This document shows, piece by piece, positions 60,601 through 64,000 of a stretch of DNA of 64,000 nucleotides. The stretch comes from Coffea arabica (taxonomy: Eukaryota > Streptophyta > Magnoliopsida > Gentianales > Rubiaceae). Every line of letters starts with the position of its first letter. Position 1 is the first letter of the stretch. The stretch lies in contig NC_092320.1 in NCBI RefSeq assembly GCF_036785885.1, forward strand, positions 10,293,557-10,357,556, read 5' to 3'. The notes beneath the pieces are model-generated. The model was given only the letters and a program-made list of their open reading frames with translations. It ran no database searches and was not told where the DNA came from. Both the position numbers and the translations under genes were made by a program.

Positions 60601-63600
60601 CATACAACAACACATTCCTCACAGCATGGAACCAATTATGCAGTTTGGAGTAACAACTCGAACACCTTAAATCTGTAAAACCTATGTTCTTTTAACCCAA
60701 ATAAGCATAAAAAATAATTTAAATGTCAGAATTCTGTACAAATCTAAATAACACATACTTGAAACAGAAAGGAGGCCCCAAGTATAAGGCCATCAAGGAA
60801 ACACCACCTCACCTTCAAAATTGGGTTATTTCCAACACGTGCATCCCATAATATTAGGCAAGAATCATCCCCAACACTACAGAACTCCTGTGAACTGCAT
60901 AAAATTTCTAGGATTATTAATTTCAAATGGCCGCACAAAAGGCTCAACGAAAATAACTTAATCAGGGGGGAAAAAAATCAAAGATGGTATCCAAGTTCCC
61001 AAGTTCATTTCATGGAACCATTTTCAGCAAAAGGTCCAGGAGATCAGGTCCAAACATCACTACTAAAATCCAGAAGCATATTGTTTCAAGGCAGTAAAAG
61101 ATGGTCCAGATACATTCAAAAAGGATTACAGCGTAACTCAAGGAAAGTATACCAGAGAACACCAGCTGAGATCAAAAGGACCTTCCTTACTAAAAAAGGA
61201 TCAGAAATACTGCCTAGATTCAGCCTAATGTTTGTTTCCCTTCACAAAAGTTGGGTCCATGGAAATCTAATCTTCGTAGTAGGTTGGACCAACATCAATC
61301 ATTAGCAACATGGATAAATCACGAAAACCTTGTCAATTTTCTTTCTGTTTAAATCACCAAATAAATTTACAATAGCCGAAAAAGTAACCTTGATGGGCAA
61401 AACTGCACATCTTCAACAGTGTCATCATGCCCCTGAAAAATACCACGTGGTCCAACAGGACTATTATCAGCAGTTTTCACAATTGACCCAGTAGAACCAG
61501 TTGCCTTTGATGCATCTGCGGCCGATGCAGATATGTGGTCATGGATACTCCAGAGAACCACAGATTTGTCCTTTCCTGTTGAAAAGGTCCATCAGCTAAA
61601 TATTCTCAAAAATATGAACTAAAGATCTATCTAATAAAACACATCACAAAAAAAATCAACAGAAGTTCAAAGTTCATTCAAGAGAACAGCATGAAACCAA
61701 GACATCATTTGAGCATGACATTAAAAGAACATCACACAATTATATTATCTGATGGCGCACTCATAAGATTTGCTTAACCTCTTTTTTCTGCATTATTCCT
61801 TTTCTATCCACCCCTCTGTCAGAGTGTTGATGTTGGGGGTGCTGGAGGAGGGGTTAAACCACCAGCAGGCTTTCCCTTGGGCAGTGATGCAGTAATCACT
61901 TTGATGAATGAAAGGAAACATTTACAGAATATGATCACAAGTAGTAGTAGTAATAATAATAATAATAATAATGCAACTTTATAAACAGGAAATATCAAAA
62001 ACAGAATTACTTTGAAAACTGCAACCACTTGAACAATAACTAATTTCAAAAAATGACAGGAAAAAACCACGGTAGCATCATTCCAACCTCCAGAGAGCAC
62101 AAAAGGCTCAGTTGGGCACATTGCAAGAGCAAATTCAGCATTATCTTTGTGCCCCATCAGCACCTGCAAAATGAAAGAAGGTTATCTTGGATTTTTATAA
62201 AAGAGCATGTTGCTGCAGTTACAAAGTCCACAAAACATATTGTAGAATTTTCATGAGAATCCCAGAGAAACAAACAGTTATTGATTAAGTTCTTAGAAGA
62301 AAGGTACTTCCTTCCCAACAGATGAAGCTAAAAACGAAGGAGAAAAAGAAGAAAGAAAGACAGGAGAACTATACTTGGAATACACTGACAGCAAAATTTA
62401 TTGTTTCATTGTAGTTACCAGCCTGTACCGATTACTGCTTGGTCCTGTTCATTTTCTTTTCCTTTTTTTTTTTTAAAGTCAACTTTAGCCAGAACATGAA
62501 AACTTCAATTAAACCACCCAATATTATTGGACACCTTACACATTTGTAAGTGATTTGAAAGCAAGAGAAGAAAAGTACACAACAAGCCAATGAAACAGAA
62601 TGGTCTTTGAACCAAATCCCAATTCCATGACTACAAGAATCTGACCACCAAGCACATAGTTAACAACAAAGGGAATAATAACTGCAACACAAAGTGGTTA
62701 ATTGTACAGAACAGTATAGCAACTGATGATATTTTTCAGTTCTACATTTAGAGTTGAGCAGGATGCGACACGTGCAGGACCAAGCAGTCATCAGTCACTT
62801 GCACAACAAAAGAAACAAAGAAACAAAGGACAAATGAAACAATGGATCAATATGAATTACCAAAACTAATTTTTAGGGCAATGCAAGAGAATGCTTACCA
62901 GATCAGGACGAGACTCAGCAGCTCCTAGAACAGCATGCCTGTTCGGTTGAGCTTCAATGTCCCAAATGAGGACCTAATTTGGAAGCCATTAAACTATGTT
63001 AAAAGATTCTCATATTCTCCAGAAACGAGCATAACATCAGTGAGCCACTTACTTCAGGGCAATCAGTATGCGTCGCAACAATGTTTTTATTCTGAGGAAG
63101 TTCCCTGATTCTGTTTACCTGCAATATGATTGTATATTACCAGACTATAAGCAAAATTCCCCCGGACCATGAACCAGTGAATATAAGAAATCTTGAAATA
63201 TGTAATCAAGATTTATAGAGATTATCCGGATAAGCAGCAAGAACACCAAACCAAAATGCAATGGACACAAATTAAGCAATACATCGGATCATCCAGGAAT
63301 TCCAAACAGTGATGCTAGGATTAAAATTCAAATTTCACTGATGCCAGTTAGTCACTTTTTGTGGCATCATAACATTCAGCAGTATGCTTGCAGGTAATAC
63401 AAGTAACATGTGGAACTGAAAATGTTACTTGACAATACCTCTCCAGGATGTATGATAGTCTTGTACTTCTTAACAAATGGTGACCTTGCTTCTTCATTAA
63501 ACTATCAACCAACCAATAACAAAATCAGCATAATTTGTTGCAAGCCACAACTAAAATAAAAGATAAACATGCTAACATAGATTAGGATTACATTTGCTAT

Positions 63601-63678
63601 GTGATTTTCAGCAGCAACCCGAGGCTTGACAACATCGCAGTTCGCTATGATCAGTGTATTTGGTACTGTATGATCAGT
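57671..63678 (-). CDS. MSI4: WD40 histone-binding protein MSI4/FVE-like, 3' 13 exons (5' end outside window)
   Basis: Encodes the C-terminal 391 residues of an RBBP4/MSI-class WD40 protein. In Arabidopsis FVE/MSI4 acts with histone deacetylase and Polycomb-type complexes to repress FLC and promote flowering. Exons in coding order: 63592-63678, 63439-63501, 63053-63118, 62899-62973, 62088-62163, 61389-61575, 60813-60894, 60308-60381, 58985-59096, 58827-58901, 58462-58538, 57895-57994, 57671-57772. They sum to 1176 nt with consistent phases. Landmarks: PNTLIIANCDVVKPRVAA, SPFVKKYKTIIHPGEVNRIR, VLIWDIEAQPNRHAVLGAA, NAEFALAMCPTEPFVLSGG, EFCSVGDDSCLILWDAR, ADLHCVDWNPHDQNLILTGS, WSPDKSTVFGSSAEDGLLNI, DKVVDFHWNASDPWTVVS. 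The N-terminal histone-H4-binding helix and first exons lie beyond 64000. The largest intron (59097-60307) is 1.2 kb. No defect seen. Confidence 0.95.
58788..58818. repeat. G-run and (GA)n tract in an intron of the MSI4-like gene
   Basis: A run of about 10 G followed by GAGAGAGAGAG within the intron just upstream of the exon 58827-58901 on the plus strand (just downstream in gene orientation). Confidence 0.8.
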
Positions 63679-64000
63679 CTGTTGGGTGAAAAAAAAGGAT
63701 CAACATGAGCAAATATCGGTAGAATCACATATTCTAAATCAAGCAACAACCATCCTCTCTGTAAGCCTGAGGTTGAGTGTGTGTTTTTCTGAGACAGCAG
63801 CCAAATCAAACTCTAATAATAACAAGCCAATAACTAATAAATAATAACAAAAGCACTGAACATCTCCATTAAACAACAAAATTCTACCTATGGTGTATCT
63901 CATCATTTGTGAAAGATATGTAAAACCAAATAAATAAAAATTAATGACAAAGAATATCTAGTTATTAACAAGTAATACATCAACATCACAGCTTCAAATA
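63679..64000 (-). other. intron sequence of the MSI4-like gene
   Basis: Upstream of the first exon in view. AT-rich without coding character, so it is taken to be part of an intron whose 5' exon lies outside the window. Confidence 0.6.

Overview
This window is nuclear DNA from a flowering plant, most likely a eudicot. The evidence is AT-rich intergenic DNA, genes with many short GT-AG introns, plant-specific gene families, and abundant MITEs and LTR retrotransposons. The beta-galactosidase resembles proteins I know from asterids such as tomato, but the species cannot be fixed from sequence alone.

Layout. 1-13 kb has no gene I can support; it holds scattered repeats (a Mutator-type MITE, a TRIM-like LTR element, hAT- and Stowaway-like MITEs). 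13.4-18.3 kb (+) is a complete 18-exon family GH35 beta-galactosidase. 19.9-23.6 kb (-) is a complete six-exon gene for a 692-residue plant protein that I tentatively link to the Lines family. 23.9-27.7 kb is a decayed Ty1/copia element with matching 330-bp LTRs. 27.7-33.6 kb is repeat-rich (SINE-like unit, a second copy of the MITE from 2.8 kb). 33.6-35.3 kb (-) is an intronless polyamine oxidase, PAO5 type. 38.3-39.4 kb is a foldback Mutator-like element with arms of about 470 bp. 40.4-44.5 kb (-) is a cation/calcium exchanger (CCX) pseudogene split by a 2.65-kb non-autonomous LTR element that left a 5-bp target duplication. 45.6-48.2 kb holds a diverged direct repeat around an orphan gene fragment. 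50-52.3 kb has a PIF/Harbinger derivative with a transposase scrap and a small MULE with a perfect 9-bp target duplication. 52.7-53.3 kb (-) is a small acidic-protein gene broken by an apparent frameshift. 54.2-55.6 kb is a Pack-MULE carrying a fragment of an arogenate/prephenate dehydratase gene. 57.7-63.7 kb (-) holds the last 13 exons of a WD40 gene of the MSI4/FVE type, whose 5' end lies beyond the window.

The genes do not form a pathway. They are ordinary plant genes: cell-wall galactan modification, polyamine catabolism, chromatin/flowering control and an uncharacterised protein. Transposon-derived DNA separates them. The most notable items are the Pack-MULE, the insertionally split CCX pseudogene with its mosaic LTR element, and the large foldback MULE. 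I found no sign of an unknown biochemical system. Exon coordinates were placed by hand from GT-AG sites and frame continuity. Total coding lengths come out as exact multiples of three for the three multi-exon genes.
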